A stretch of 64,000 nucleotides of DNA from Karstenula rhodostoma CBS 690.94 (Eukaryota > Ascomycota > Dothideomycetes > Pleosporales > Didymosphaeriaceae), in assembly GCA_010093485.1 (NCBI GenBank), contig MU001495.1, positions 620,001 to 684,000 of the forward strand, in the 5' to 3' direction. The notes below the pieces were generated by a model that saw nothing but the letters and a program-made list of their open reading frames with translations, was not told the DNA's origin and made no database searches. A program made the position numbers and the translations under genes. Below are positions 10,701-22,583 of this stretch, piece by piece. How positions within the stretch are numbered: position 1 is the stretch's first letter; each line of letters opens with the position of its first letter.

Positions 10701-13700
10701 CGAGAAGCACCCCGCAGCTGTTTTGATCCTCGGCCAGCGTCAAAACAAGGTCGTATAGCTCTTTCCGCGTCTTGCTCTCCAGTATAGGCGTTTGGGACTT
10801 CGGTGATTCGTCTTCCATCTCGCTGACCCTGGGAGCAAACAGGAACTTGCGCCAGATCCTATCAATCAATGAACTGGCATTCAAGGGTTTCTTGAACGAC
10901 TTCAGTGACGAAACACAGCTGAGCAAGAGTTTGGTGAAGCCAAGAACGACAGCATCTATCTCATCGCGACCCACTTTTTCTTCGTGATCATAGCTGAGGA
11001 GAAGTGCACTCCAGGTGGCTAAGTAAGATCGCAAGGAGGCTTCGTCTCTGTTGTGCTCGTCGTACTTTCGGAAGACCTGATCTGCGAGGTCAAACAACTC
11101 CTCTGATTGGCTGGAAAACTGAACGGCTTGTGGCAGAACAGACGATATGAACTGCCAAAAAGCCGTCGCCGTGTCGGCTTCGGTGATCGCAAACGTGGGA
11201 GAAAGACCTCCGCCACACACAGACGATATGGCTTTGGCAACGCCTTCTCGTAGAAGCTTTCTCCCATCATGTAGGAGCAGGGCGCCATGGAGAAGATCAA
11301 CCTTGTCATGGTTGATGAAACTGTTCCAAATGCCGCGAGAGTGCAAGGATGCTTCCACGACAGTGCAGTACGACTGGTAGGCACTGACTCCCATGTCTGT
11401 CTTGTTATCCAAAGCGATGGAAATGAGTTTGAAAAGACGTTCCACAAGCCCTTTCTCGTTTGAAAAATAAGTGGAGGAAATTTCTTGCGCAGGTCGCTCT
11501 GTACAGCACTGTTACTCCAAATTTCATTCATGGTAGGAGATGTACGTACCTTTGAGGAAGACTAAGAGTGTACTGACCAACACGCCAGGCAACGGCATAG
11601 ACGATGATGAGCGTTGCCGTTCAACCAGCCCTGGACGGAGCAAAGCCTGATCAAAGTAGCGCACGGAGTTGGCCAAGAAGATATCGTCCACCGAATTCTA
11701 TCGATTATTTAGTTATGTCCGTCGACACAAACTTAATGGAAACAAACCTTTCTCACCTGCACCCTCAGCCGATTTTCGAGGGCAAAAGAAGCATATTTCG
11801 CCTGCCAAGGCTTGTCTTGCGGGAACAAGGACTCTGAGGTTGCCGTGCCCGCCATTACAGAATCGATAATGGCGCTGTGGAAGGGGAACATGAAAAGAAA
11901 CTCAAAAACCTGTTGCTGTTTAGCGCAATTGGCAAAGTATGACGTTGAGCTTACCACAGAACTGATGTAATCATCCGCATCCATGCATGCAAATAGTTCA
12001 TCGAAGTGACTCAACAAGGTAGTCTCGAATATCGAAGAGCTACCGCTGGGATCAAGCATAGGCTGAGAAACCTCGGCCCCGGGTGCTTTCTGAACCAACA
12101 GTTGCTGGCCACCTAGACCAAGGTCGGCGACTTTTGCATCCGTTCTGTTCACAACAATAATTCGTTGACCCTTGGCGAACAAATTCAACTTCGTACACCT
12201 AGTGGCTTGACACAATCGATTGTAGAGGTCTTGAAGAGTGTTGTCGGACCCAATGACCAATACCTCTTTGGTGAGCCTGACGGGACAAAGGTATTTGATC
12301 TCTATTGGTTCACCGTGGGGGAGTTCCACATCCAAAGGTTCAACCTTGGAATCTGATCGCTTTGAACGGTTCAGCTCCGGTTTGCTTCGAACCAGACCCA
12401 GAAGCAATTTGAGGAACATCACAGTTCTGGAGAAGCGTTGCTCGTTCTGCTGCTTCGTCGCGTGGGGAATTGTAACGTCCATTTGATCATCACTTGGCGA
12501 TGTCGCAGATGTCTCTGCTCGGAGTGTTTTGTATACTGACAGAAGCTCTTTCATGCATTGCTCCACGAGAGCAACATGGGCCTCTTCGAGTTCGTCCAGA
12601 GTGGTGCCTTCGTTGAGATCAATCTCTAGATAGCGCGACGCCAGTAATCTTCCCGCACGATCTTCAATAGTGTCCGGCGGAGCCGAGAGGATCATTGCCC
12701 ACAGCAAATCGGCACCACGAATCTGCAGCAACATCTTCGTACCTTCTTGTGTCGGGACGCTACGTCGCGTTGTCGGAAATCGATACGCTGCGACAAAGTC
12801 GAACATGCCGGATGTGTAATAGAGCGGATCCAGTTTGGGTACGCATGCGGTAACGAGTTGTTTGCAAAATTCATTGTTCGGTTTGTTTTTAACGGCATCG
12901 AGGAATTTAGACCAGGCCATGTCCCTGCGATGGTTTGTATGCGCATGGCTGCCGATAAGATGATCCCAGATCGATTGGTAGAGATCGGTCGGTATCGCTT
13001 CGCAAGCTTGGTATATGATCAGAGCTAGAAGGTCAAGACGATATTGAAGAGCGGTGAGCTCAGCGTTGAAAGCTATGTCCTTCTCATTCTCGACAAATGC
13101 GCACATCTCCTCGAGGACATCGCGCACGACATCGAGGTTGTCTTTGAAAAAACTCGGGTCTCCGTAGTTGAAGATAGAGGTGAGTATGTAAATAACTCGG
13201 ACGTTACCAGTTGCTTTCGGGGACCTGCTTGCGACGTGCATGGTGCACTCGCGGAGAAGTTGATGCCGCTCCTCCTTAGGGATGAAAGTGACCATGGAAC
13301 GAAGCTGCTCCGCCGCTTCATGATGAAGGGCAGTGTATGTTTTGGTGCTCTCTCTTCCGGGCGATGTATCTTGCAATACCCGTATACAGATGTTCCAAGG
13401 CCGGGCTTCCAAGTTGACTTCGCTCCAGTCCTTGTCCTTATGCAGTAGCTTGGGAGCAAGGTCTTTCAGGAAGCGGAGAATGTCCAGAGTATAGCTTTCG
13501 ATTGGAAGTTCGTACATCTTCGAGCAGAGATATAATTGAGCCGCCTCACTCATGAGGTTGTAGATACCTCTAACCATCGTCATGGTTGCGGACACCATAC
13601 GGGGATCGGAGCTGTGAGAGATGGTGTTCCAGATAGCATCAGTTTGCGTGTTGGAGTAGCGATGGGTGACCACAAGAAAGCCAACAATGTTGCCGCTTCG

Positions 13701-15505
13701 AGAAATAAGCTGCGGGTGCGAATCGACACTTATTATGTAGTCGACCACCCGTTCATGGAGGATGAATTCGGCAAGGTACTGCATGACTGGATGGCCAGTC
13801 GAGAGAAATGTACCGTTGTACTCTTTCCACAACTCAACAAGAGAGTTATCCATGTAGCCGATGCTCATAACACGTAGTTCCATACGTCCTTTCACCATGT
13901 ACTTTCGGAGCAGTTTGAACTTCCACGCATTTGCGACCAGTTTGGGATACTCGATAGGGTCCTCGAGATACGAAGCATGGCCGACCTTTTCATCTGGTGA
14001 AGCCGCCGTCGGTGACTCTGGATCTCGAAAATCCAGAAGCTCAGATACAAGGTTAGCAGCCAAGACAGCATCGGATCGGCAGATGTTAAACAATAGGGAG
14101 TGAAACCAGGTAATCAGATCTCTCGCTACTCCTGTGTCAATGACCTTACTAGGGATCTGAAGATCTGCATCGTATTTACGAAAAAACGTAAGGGTATCGC
14201 GACACAACTGTGCCAGTTTGAATGCATCGTTCGGAAATCGTTCGTGCGAAGGCGCGAGGAGAATTATCATCGAGTCCACGGTTGACGTTACGTTGATGGC
14301 CAGCCAGTTCTGTGAAGAGAGCGGAAGCTTGCCATGTGCTTGACAAGCTAGATTCAAAAGATGTTTAGGACCCTCAGCTTCGAAGTAAACTGACAAAATC
14401 CGAGTTTCCATGGCATCGATGTCGGCCTGATACTCTTTCCGCATCATGTCGTAGAGGTGGAGAGAGCCTCTCATGGTCAAGTTTCGCACTATCGAGTTCA
14501 CATGGCGTAGGTGCTTATGAGATATGATAGGATGGGGGCAGTGCTCTTCGGAGGTCCACTGGGCGAGCATGCATGCGTCGACCTGTGTGAGGCGCACGAC
14601 AAGTCGAAGGTACGACGAGAAGAACTTTGCAATGATCTCTTCTTCAGACATGGGCCTATCGGCGAAGGTGTCACCGAGGGATATTCTATACGGGTCAGTT
14701 TGGCTGGGTGACGTTGCGAGACATCATCACTTACTTCCGACTTAACAACTTCCCAGCCACTCCACAAATCTCCTCCCAAAGACCCGCTTGGTTCACGTAG
14801 AAACTCAGCCATGTCAGCGGTTGATCTGGAAGACCATCTAGCCAGTCAGAGAGTTGATTGAGAATAGCTCCATCCGTGGCCGGATCTACGAGTGTATTAG
14901 CATGCATCGCAGCTCGCAGCGACCGAGCTCGACTCACTGGACTGGAAGTATCGCGCAATCTCCTGCGCAGCGTATATGTAGTCCCCGCCGTTGGCGAAAG
15001 GGAACATGGAAAGGTGGGTATCGGCATCGTACTCGACTTGGAAGGAAGCAGCCGTGGCATAGCCGGCCATGGCATCAGCGTCGTCTTCGTCGTCAATGGC
15101 GATGACGGGTGGGCTGTCGGCGGAGCTGTCCTCTGCACGGGCGGCATCGATCGCCCCGCTCGAGGCGCCATCCATGGCGGCGGGGGCATGGATGGCCTCG
15201 TCGGAGGTTGCGGTTGCGTGTGCATCGTCAGTGCTGGCGGCGGCGTCGCGGGTGTGCGACGACGAGGGTGGCTGCGACCGTATCGTCATCTCGACCCGCT
15301 GCTCGGGCAGGGCAGTCGTGGAATCTGCGTCTGTGTCTGTGTGCATGGCTGGGGTTTCTACACCGCCGCTGTCAAGTCTGGGTCGTTTGCGGGTCAGGGA
15401 GGGGTCTGCGTCTTCCATAGAGTGGCGCGGCGGCGGCGACGCGGGGACACTGGGTGCGGTGTCTGCGGTGGCAGACTCCATTAATCCATGGCCTGGCTGA
15501 CTCAT
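7745..15505 (-). CDS. giant ubiquitin C-terminal hydrolase, USP9X/FAF type
   Basis: Six exons: complement(join(7745..7815, 7866..11498, 11550..11697, 11757..14685, 14735..14885, 14938..15505)). The spliced length is exactly 7,500 nt, 2,499 aa, the size expected of USP9X/fat-facets-like enzymes. Residues 1-190 are low-complexity, acidic and Ser/Thr-rich. The middle is a long helical scaffold. The USP domain spans about 1,560-1,890: Cys box GLYNPRAICYMNSLLTQLF (Cys near 1,572), zinc-ribbon cysteines CEHV and KCESCGGK, HLKRFDFD, His box GHYYSYIR, and the acidic residue in WVEFNDRDVDAF. The last small exon adds an acidic tail (EAYDHSDYGSESDMDPEL). The family removes ubiquitin from substrates in trafficking and signalling. 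The Cys box departs from the usual NLGxTCY. A 39-nt in-frame GTAAG…AACAG segment (about 11918-11956) could be a very short extra intron. The start at 15505 is the first ATG of a frame that reads on upstream without a better start. Confidence 0.85.
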
Positions 15506-16069
15506 GACGCAGTGATTGCTGCCAGACGTGTTTGCGGAAGCGGCGCGCGTGGCCGGGGCGAGGTCGGTGGGTGGGAGGTACAGGCAGCAGCAGCCTACCC
15601 AAAGATCACAATGGTCGACAGCCTCGCGCGGAGGGGCGTAGGTGCGGGGAGAAGGGGCACCATGGGCGGCCTCGTAGGGTGCGGCAGGTGGAGACAATGC
15701 GCAGCAGTCCGTGGGCGCAATTAACGGGCAATGGTGCGCAGCGCTGGGACACAACGCGTCCGTGAATGATTGTATGGAGAGCTCAAAGCTGGAGTTTGGT
15801 TGTGGTGGGGCGGCCCTCCCAACCAATGACGTTGGCTTGGCACTCGCGCTTGCCTTTGCTGCTGCTAGCGCGCTTGCCCTTGTGGCGCGTGGCGCGTGAA
15901 CGGGCAGGGGCCCCGGGGAGCGCTTCGAGCCAGACTCAGATGCAGATCCACCCGTCCACTTGGGGCAAACATAGTGCAGCGCCCTGCTTGTTGTAGCGCC
16001 CTGTGCTGTTGTTCAGGTGCCCGGTACCTGCGTCGTTTGCCCCGTCGTTTGCCCGCCGCCTGCACCACC
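15506..16069. promoter_or_regulatory. shared divergent promoter, USP gene / POP3
   Basis: 564 bp separate the two start codons, which face away from each other. The region is GC-rich near the USP end. Several antisense ORFs cross it but none has coding character. A CCAAT box (CCAATGACG) lies near 15821. Confidence 0.5.
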
Positions 16070-16949
16070 ATGGCAACCACCGCCAAAAAGGCCACCAAGC
16101 CAATATTCAAAACCCCACGCCCGTATACCGAGACGAACTGGTGCGTTGAGCCTAGTCTACCGCAAATGGGCTTGGCAGACTGAGTCATCTTCTAGGCCAA
16201 CCCTCACCGCTGTGCAGAAGAGGGACATAACGGCTTTGGTCTGCAGGTGCGTTGAATAGGATGCTATACGCTGTCCTCATGAGACCGGTCAGGACCATGG
16301 GTCCGCACCAGCTTGTAGACGAAAAACTTTCTTACCACTGTCTAGTCTAGTACAACCACTAGGAGACCACCGCAGGACACACATACCACCGTCCAAAGGA
16401 AAGAAACGCAAGCGAGAGCCACAGAAAGAAAGCAACAACGATGCCGACAGCAGTGTTCCCGACACTCGGCCTCCACCGCCAGAAATTGGAAACCACATCC
16501 TGATCGGCCTCAACAGCGTGACCCGCCATCTGGAATCCCTAGCAGCGCAGACAACCCCACCCTCCGCTCTCTCTCGCACCAAGGCAGACGCATCATTACA
16601 AGATGCAAGTCCGCCAAGGCCTCTAACCATGGTGCTGATTCCCCACAATCACCCGCCGGCCTCTTTGCCACACGCGCACATCCCGACGCTCGTCCATCTG
16701 TCTAATATGGATTCACAAACCGAAAAAGCCACGCGTCTGCTCGCCGTACCGCCGGGTTGCGAGCCCGCGATTGCAGAGGCTCTTCACATCCCGCATGTGG
16801 GTGCGCTAGGGATCTTAGAAGGGGCACCTGGTGCTGACGCGCTAGTCGCATATGTGAGGGAAAACGTGGACCTGACGAGGTGTGCGTGGATTGACGAGGC
16901 CATGGGGCCGGAGTGGAAGGGAACGAAGATGAATACGCAGCCTACGTGA
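16070..16949 (+). CDS. pop3: RNase P / RNase MRP protein subunit POP3
   Basis: Three exons: join(16070..16140, 16196..16246, 16346..16949), 241 aa. The start CACCACCATGG is a near-perfect Kozak context. Splicing joins ETNW-PTLTAVQKRDITALVC-SLVQPLGDHRRTH, followed by a basic linker SKGKKRKREPQK, then PPPPEIGNHILIGLNSVTRH, and a C-terminal alpha/beta part (LIPHNHPPASLPHAHIPTLV, LAVPPGCEPAIAEALHIPHV). This order (short N-terminal helix, LxxLLxPLGxHRR, basic linker, IGLNSVTRxLE, RNA-binding L7Ae-like fold) is that of fungal Pop3, which helps assemble the nuclear RNase P and MRP particles for tRNA and rRNA processing. The intron 2 acceptor (GTCTAG at 16340-16345) was chosen because it alone gives the conserved SLVQPLGDHRR junction. 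Confidence 0.82.
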
Positions 16950-17611
16950 GGGTTGACCAAGTAGAAGGCGGTACGAGTTCTCAATATCGCATTGTATCAT
17001 GTATACGCACGGCATACGCCCTATGCATCCTGCTACACACTATCGCTTCTATATGACCTAAAGTCTCGAGTCTTTAGCCCCAGGCCAAAATTCTGACATT
17101 CGCAGCAGAGAAGCACTCCCTGAAGGTAGCCTGACCCTGTGTGGCCTCCTCGTGCTCGTTGAACCACGCCGGACTTTTAGCGATGAAAGCACGCGACGAT
17201 AACCGGCACAAAGCTGAACGGCCATTGACTTCCAAAGACTACTACATACCCATTATCCTTCGCAAGACTCCTTTCAATGACCAACGCGCCCATCAGTTGG
17301 TTCAGAAGCGTGAACCCGGGGAACAACGCCATGCCCCTGCCCCTCAGCACCGTGGGTAAAAGCTCGTCGAAGTATGTCGTCTATTTAAGGAACACTAAAA
17401 CGCGATACGAACGGAGGGCAAAGTTGTGCTGCGAGATTGGCTCCACACACCTCCCTTTGCTTCTCCCATTGGGTTGTTTGCAAGTTGATTGGTGCAATCT
17501 AGCTAAAAATGTGACCGGTAATTGATTTACTGCTAATAGGGGTCTCTACATTAAGTTGGGGAAACAAAGAAATTTGGTCGTAAGAGAAAGAAGGGATCAG
17601 AGAACCACTAG
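16950..17611. other. intergenic between convergent genes
   Basis: No gene recognised. The ORF at 17141-17359 has no domain, no good start context and no introns extending it. Confidence 0.45.
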
Positions 17612-20056
17612 TTACGAAATTATGAGCCATCCAGGAACTCTCATCTGTTCTTCCATATCAGGCCTAATCCAAGCAGGCCTCGGCTCACTCGCTGTTCTCG
17701 AACTCTCGCCAGAAGATTCCTCGTAATCGAGTGCTTTCTGTATACATGTTACAAGAGGCGTGTTGCGCTGTCGGACGAACAGTCTTTGCGTCGACCGTCT
17801 ACCCGCTAGAAAGAAGCGTAGCTCTTCATTGCCGTAAGTCTGGCTGACGTATCGAATCGGGGTGCCTTGCTTGTGCACGATCCTGCCGCTGGCAGTAGTC
17901 CAACCGATTGTTCTCCAGATGTCCGTGCTCTTCCAGTCTTCGGCTATGTTCTGTTCGATGAAAGCCGGTAGTGCGCCAGTGTCCACGTGGTGTGCCATGA
18001 TTATTGCCTCCATTGAGCTCATCCAGTCTACACGGACGCGGGTATTGGTCCCAGGGTGGAACAAGCTGGTGGAGATCGAGAGGACGCGTTTATCAACGGA
18101 GAGATGATGCTTTACGCTAACTGATTCTGGATCTTGACGGGGCATCAGACCGATATATTGGCCGGCAGCATTGTATGAATGAAGGGTAGAGCTTGCTGGC
18201 GTTGTTTCCACACCTTCATCCCCGCGTGGCTCTGGGTCTATGAGACGCTGCATAGAAATATCGTCGTAGTCCCATCGTATATAACCCGGAAATATCTTTA
18301 CGGCCATGCAATCTGAGCGCTGGGTTGTCGCCGCATCGATCGATGAAGCCATCGCGATATAGCCGTTCGTTGCATAGATGAGGTCGCGTCCAGAAATACC
18401 TGAATCGTGTGTGCCTGTATAGCCGACAGCCATCGTTGCACCTGGAAGCAAAGATGCCATTGCTTGTGCGCGGAACTGGCTGACGGTGATCTTGTTCATA
18501 TGATGCATCATGTTTTTGGGTTTTGTCGACGGGTCGGAACTACGCAATACCGCAACAAGCTCGTCGCTGAAGACGCTGTGCAAGATATGCATAGCATTTT
18601 CAGCAATGTGCTCGAACTGCCCAGTTCTGAAATACCGATTTTGTGCGAATTTTGTACATGTCGCGGAGTATGTAGACTCAGCAGCCATGTAGCATGCAGC
18701 TTCGGCGACCTCTGTGGAAATTTGTTGAACCGGCAATCCGGAACGGGAACTGCTCCATTCACTGACACGTTGTAGAACCCAGGTTACAGCTGTCAATGGT
18801 GTTTGAAGAAGTGGATGGCCAACTCCCTCCTGGGGTTGGCCCAGGTTTGGACATCCGTGCTCCATCCAAGTCTAGTAGTCTCGGGCGTATCGCTCGACTG
18901 CCGCATCGTCGCCTGGTGTTCGAGCATCCCACCCATAACATTACATGCACCTCCTACATCCCACAAGGTATGGCTTTTGTGAGACATCGCTCAGTTTGAC
19001 GAACCGTGGTGCGATGCCCGGATAGGTAGCGTCCGACATGATGTGGCATTTTTCCAACGCGAGCTCAACGAGCGCTGCAGCCATGTTGCCTACCAATTCT
19101 GTCTCGGCATCATTGAGAGAATACTGGGCTCGCACAACTGCTCTCGCCGCCGAGACGGGCACGAACGTCGGAAGCTTCTGTACCATTCCATTCTCTTCCC
19201 TCTTCACAACCACGTTCGTAACAGATTTCGTATCATGCCATTCTTGTATCATCCAGTGGCCACCCTGCTCTGACATACGTATATCAACTACTATCCTCGA
19301 AGAATTGCTGGTCATGATGGTGGTATCATCTATCGCCAACGAAACAGCATCTTCCCGTAGCCATATGAGCAATGAAGCAATTGCGATGCAGCTGGTTATC
19401 CCGCGCAAAACGATGATGTTATCCATGTTGTCTTCATCCTGCAGAAAACCGAATACCCTCGAGTAGACTTCGGCAATCTGTTTACTATCTGGCTGCAAGA
19501 ACGCAAGGTTGAGGTCTCTCGGGTCAGTTATGAATCGCCTAAGGCTGTGTTCTATCGTTTTAACCACCTGGGTAGGGACTATGGTATCGCTGGACCCAGA
19601 CAGTGCGGAAACGATGGCGGTGAGATCACGTCGAGACGAACGGAGATCTGCGTTCTTAGCCAAGCCTTGTAAAGCCAACATTTCGAAGAGTACTGCCCCA
19701 ATAGCACTATCATCCAGCATCGTCTTGAGGCTAGTCGCAAGTAGGAAAGCTGGAACGCATGTTTTTAGCTCGTTTCGTATCAAGGTAGCAATACCCCCAG
19801 TATGTAACCCAAGCCTGATGGCGAAGTGCTCAAGCCCGAAGTATCGTCCTCTGGTGTCCAGTGCGTCCAGTCCATCGTTGATCCTCTCTGGAGAGACGAG
19901 AATGCTCGAACCGAGGGCAGAGAAGGCCATGACAGCGCTGAATTGGGCTTCATCTTGGCGCACAGCCCTAGCGACCTCCCGTAGAGTATTCGCAACCACA
20001 AATGTTCTGTTGTCGATAGACCATTGCGTTTGTACAATTCCATTGTTGTTGGACAT
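17612..20056 (-). CDS. large uncharacterised protein
   Basis: Two exons: complement(join(17612..18871, 18965..20056)), 783 aa. ATG 20056 (MSNNNGIVQTQWSIDN) starts exon 1. The 93-bp intron begins GTGGGATG and ends ACTACTAG, and keeps both long frames in phase. I recognise no domain. The first half is helical and rich in hydrophobic repeats (FSALGSSILVS, FAIRLGLHTGGIATLI, AIASLLIWLREDAVSLAI). The second half contains WTTASGRIVHKQGTPIRYVS and RFFLAGRRSTQRLFVRQ. There is no signal peptide and no convincing membrane segment. Both exons are long and open with even codon use, so it is a real gene. The donor is not a strong consensus and could be wrong by a few residues. Confidence 0.6.
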
Positions 20057-20950
20057 GATGCATTATCGAAAGCTTGGAGCTAACACAGGTCTGAGGTAGT
20101 AGAAGGAATAACCGATTATATAGCTGAAACCGGACGCAGACGGTTATCAAGTTGCGTTGATAATGCGTAATTGGCAATGCGGGGAGTTTGCCTGCCGCAG
20201 CGTTCAGTATGCCTCGTGCCGCCAGGCTATCCGGTGTGTTAATACAATGTGTCAAGGCAGAGCGCATGGTTGATTAGTGTAATTTTCCTCTTGTCGTCGA
20301 TTCAGATCTGACACAGAGTTAACATGGTCTCCGATAAGACTTGCAACTGATGGGATACCTTCGTATTGCGCTCCCAATAGCCTAAGTCCGCAAGCGAGGC
20401 TGAGACCCATGGTAGCCGTGTGAAACACGCCCTCCATAGCAACGGTGCAAGGCAGTCCCTAAATTACGCTGGCATTTCCCGTCCTTTGGTCTCACATTCT
20501 ATAATTGCTCAAACACCAGCGGAGACTATGGTGTCAAGATGTATTCCCGAAACCTCGACAGCCGATGAGCGGCAGTGAGGGCTAGTTAGTACGGCTCCAG
20601 GCTTACGAGAAGAAGGGGTGCTGGGGCCATATCTTGGGACAAGCCGGATCGTCTTACTTAGGAAACGAGTGCAATCCCAAGATCTGGATTGAAGACGTTA
20701 TCGATAGGAAAGGACATGTAAAACGTCTTACGAATGGAGCCAGAGTAAGATTTAGAAATGCTGACACTTCCAAATCCCAGGATAGACATTGTAGTCGTAA
20801 AGTAACTCTAGGGATCCAGCCAAATTGGGGCCGCACGGGAAGGATCTGGATCTGCAGGATTGCCCCACCGACAACGCCATGCCATGCAGAGTTATAAATA
20901 TACAAATGCAAAATGTACAGAAAGAGTAGTCCAACACCACTCTACGCGAA
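20057..20950. other. intergenic, no gene seen
   Basis: Short ORFs on both strands with no recognisable product. It contains the promoter of the 783-residue protein gene at its left end and the 3' end of the serine acetyltransferase gene at its right end. Confidence 0.45.
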
Positions 20951-22583
20951 TTAACCCAAAAATGACTGGACGGCCCCTCCAACATTCTTCAAATCGAGCA
21001 GAAACGTGTCGTGTCCAAATAGACTCTTCTCCTCGCCCAGCTCGATGTGCGTAACATTCTTGTTCCCTGTCCGCTTGAGCGTGTTCGCAATCTCTTTCTG
21101 CTGCCACGCTGGAAACAATATATCGCTCGCTACACCAAGCACTAATGCTGGGGTGTTCGCCAAAGGCTTGAGGCCAGCGACAAGGTCTGCAGGCGCTGCC
21201 TCAACAGCATCAATGTTGACCTCGCTCTCTTCTGTCGGTTGCTCTTTCTCTTCGTATGGTTTCTCAGGGAGGGTCAAGCTGCACAGGTCACTCTCGGCGC
21301 CCGTTGCGGGAGCACGTCCATCCAGATATGCTTGGAGTTTGCCGGCATTATCCTGTCTGACTTTGTTGATGCGATTGCGGTGATCTTGTCCCAGATCGAA
21401 AAGATCCATAGCTTTGGAAACATACAGCAAGCTGTTGGGGTCGTAGCTGAGGCACCATTTCTCGCCGGCATGGTCAAGATACGTCTCGATGAGGAAATCT
21501 GGACACAAGGCTGGTGGTCGAGACGCGTCGGCTCGTCGGCGGCCAAAGCGCTGTTCCCATTCCGGACCGCTTCGATACGTGACGGTCGCGATCTCTCGCG
21601 CAAGCTTCATGCCCGAGTGCGGTGGCACGCCATCATAGTAGAATCCCCGGTTCCAATGCGGGTCCATCATTAGCACTACAACAAGTCAGTGTAATGTTCA
21701 GTTTCTGTCCAGCCCTCCACTCACCTTGGCGTTGTGTATGTCTCATAGCAATGCTGTACGGATGACTCCGCGCAGCGGCACTAATGCTCACAATTCTGCC
21801 CACACGATCCGGGAAGAGCGCACCCGATGCCAGACTGAGCATGCCGCCCATGCTGGAGCCAACACTCGCGTATAACCTCTCGATGTGCAACGAGTCAAGA
21901 AGCCGAAATTGGGCGCGCACCATGTCCTCCATTGTGAGGATTGGGAATCTTGTCGCATATCGTTCGCCATTCGCGGGATCAATCGAGGACGGCCCTGTGG
22001 AACCGAAGCACCCGCCTATCACGTTCGTACATATCACAAAGTATTTGTCTGTGTCCAGCGGTTTTCCAGGCCCAATGAAGTTCTCCCACCATCCCGGCTG
22101 CGGGTTGATTTCGGTGCTGTGTGCGTGGCTCGAGGCGGACAGCCCGGTGTGCAGCAACACCGCATTACTTCTGTCCTTATTCAAGGTCCCCCACGTCTCG
22201 TAGGCAACATTGAACTCAGGGAGGATGCCGCCCCAGTCAAGTAATATGGGCTCGCGCGAGCGGAAGTTGAGATGCTTCCCGGTGGTATACGAGGGCTCGG
22301 GCCCGGATGAACGACTGGAGAGGGAGGCCGATCGCGACTCTTGCTTATCGAGGCATGGGAAGGACAATGCGGGATTCGTAGATTCTGCGACGGGCTCTGC
22401 GTCTGCTTCGGAGACAGCTAGCTGCGCGCTCCGGGAAGCTTGGCTGTGAAGCGTTCTTTGCAATTGAACCGATCGGAAGTGAGGGGAGAGGAAGGCACTC
22501 TGTCGACAAGTTCTTTGCGGAGCAGAACCCGCTTGTCGAAGGGCAGGACGCGCAACAGCTACAAGCCTGCGCGGGAGGCTCAT
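20951..22583 (-). CDS. cysA: serine O-acetyltransferase of the MetX/homoserine acetyltransferase fold (CysA)
   Basis: Two exons: complement(join(20951..21675, 21725..22583)), 527 aa. The 49-bp intron joins RHTQRQ to [14 protein letters not shown]. Residues 1-50 are arginine/serine-rich without acids, a probable mitochondrial leader. The alpha/beta-hydrolase core has [27 protein letters not shown], the nucleophile elbow VGSSMGGM, the triad aspartate in GVASDILFP and the histidine in FGHDTFLLD. The long N-terminal extension ([19 protein letters not shown], then [14 protein letters not shown]) is what I know from the fungal CysA branch, which acetylates serine for cysteine synthesis, rather than the shorter MET2 homoserine acetyltransferases. 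Sequence alone does not settle the substrate, so MET2-like activity remains the alternative. Confidence 0.82.

Noticed and set aside
14858..15484. 208-aa Gly/Arg/Cys-rich plus-strand ORF
   Set aside because: Antisense to the low-complexity, GC-rich first exon of the deubiquitinase; such regions keep all frames open.
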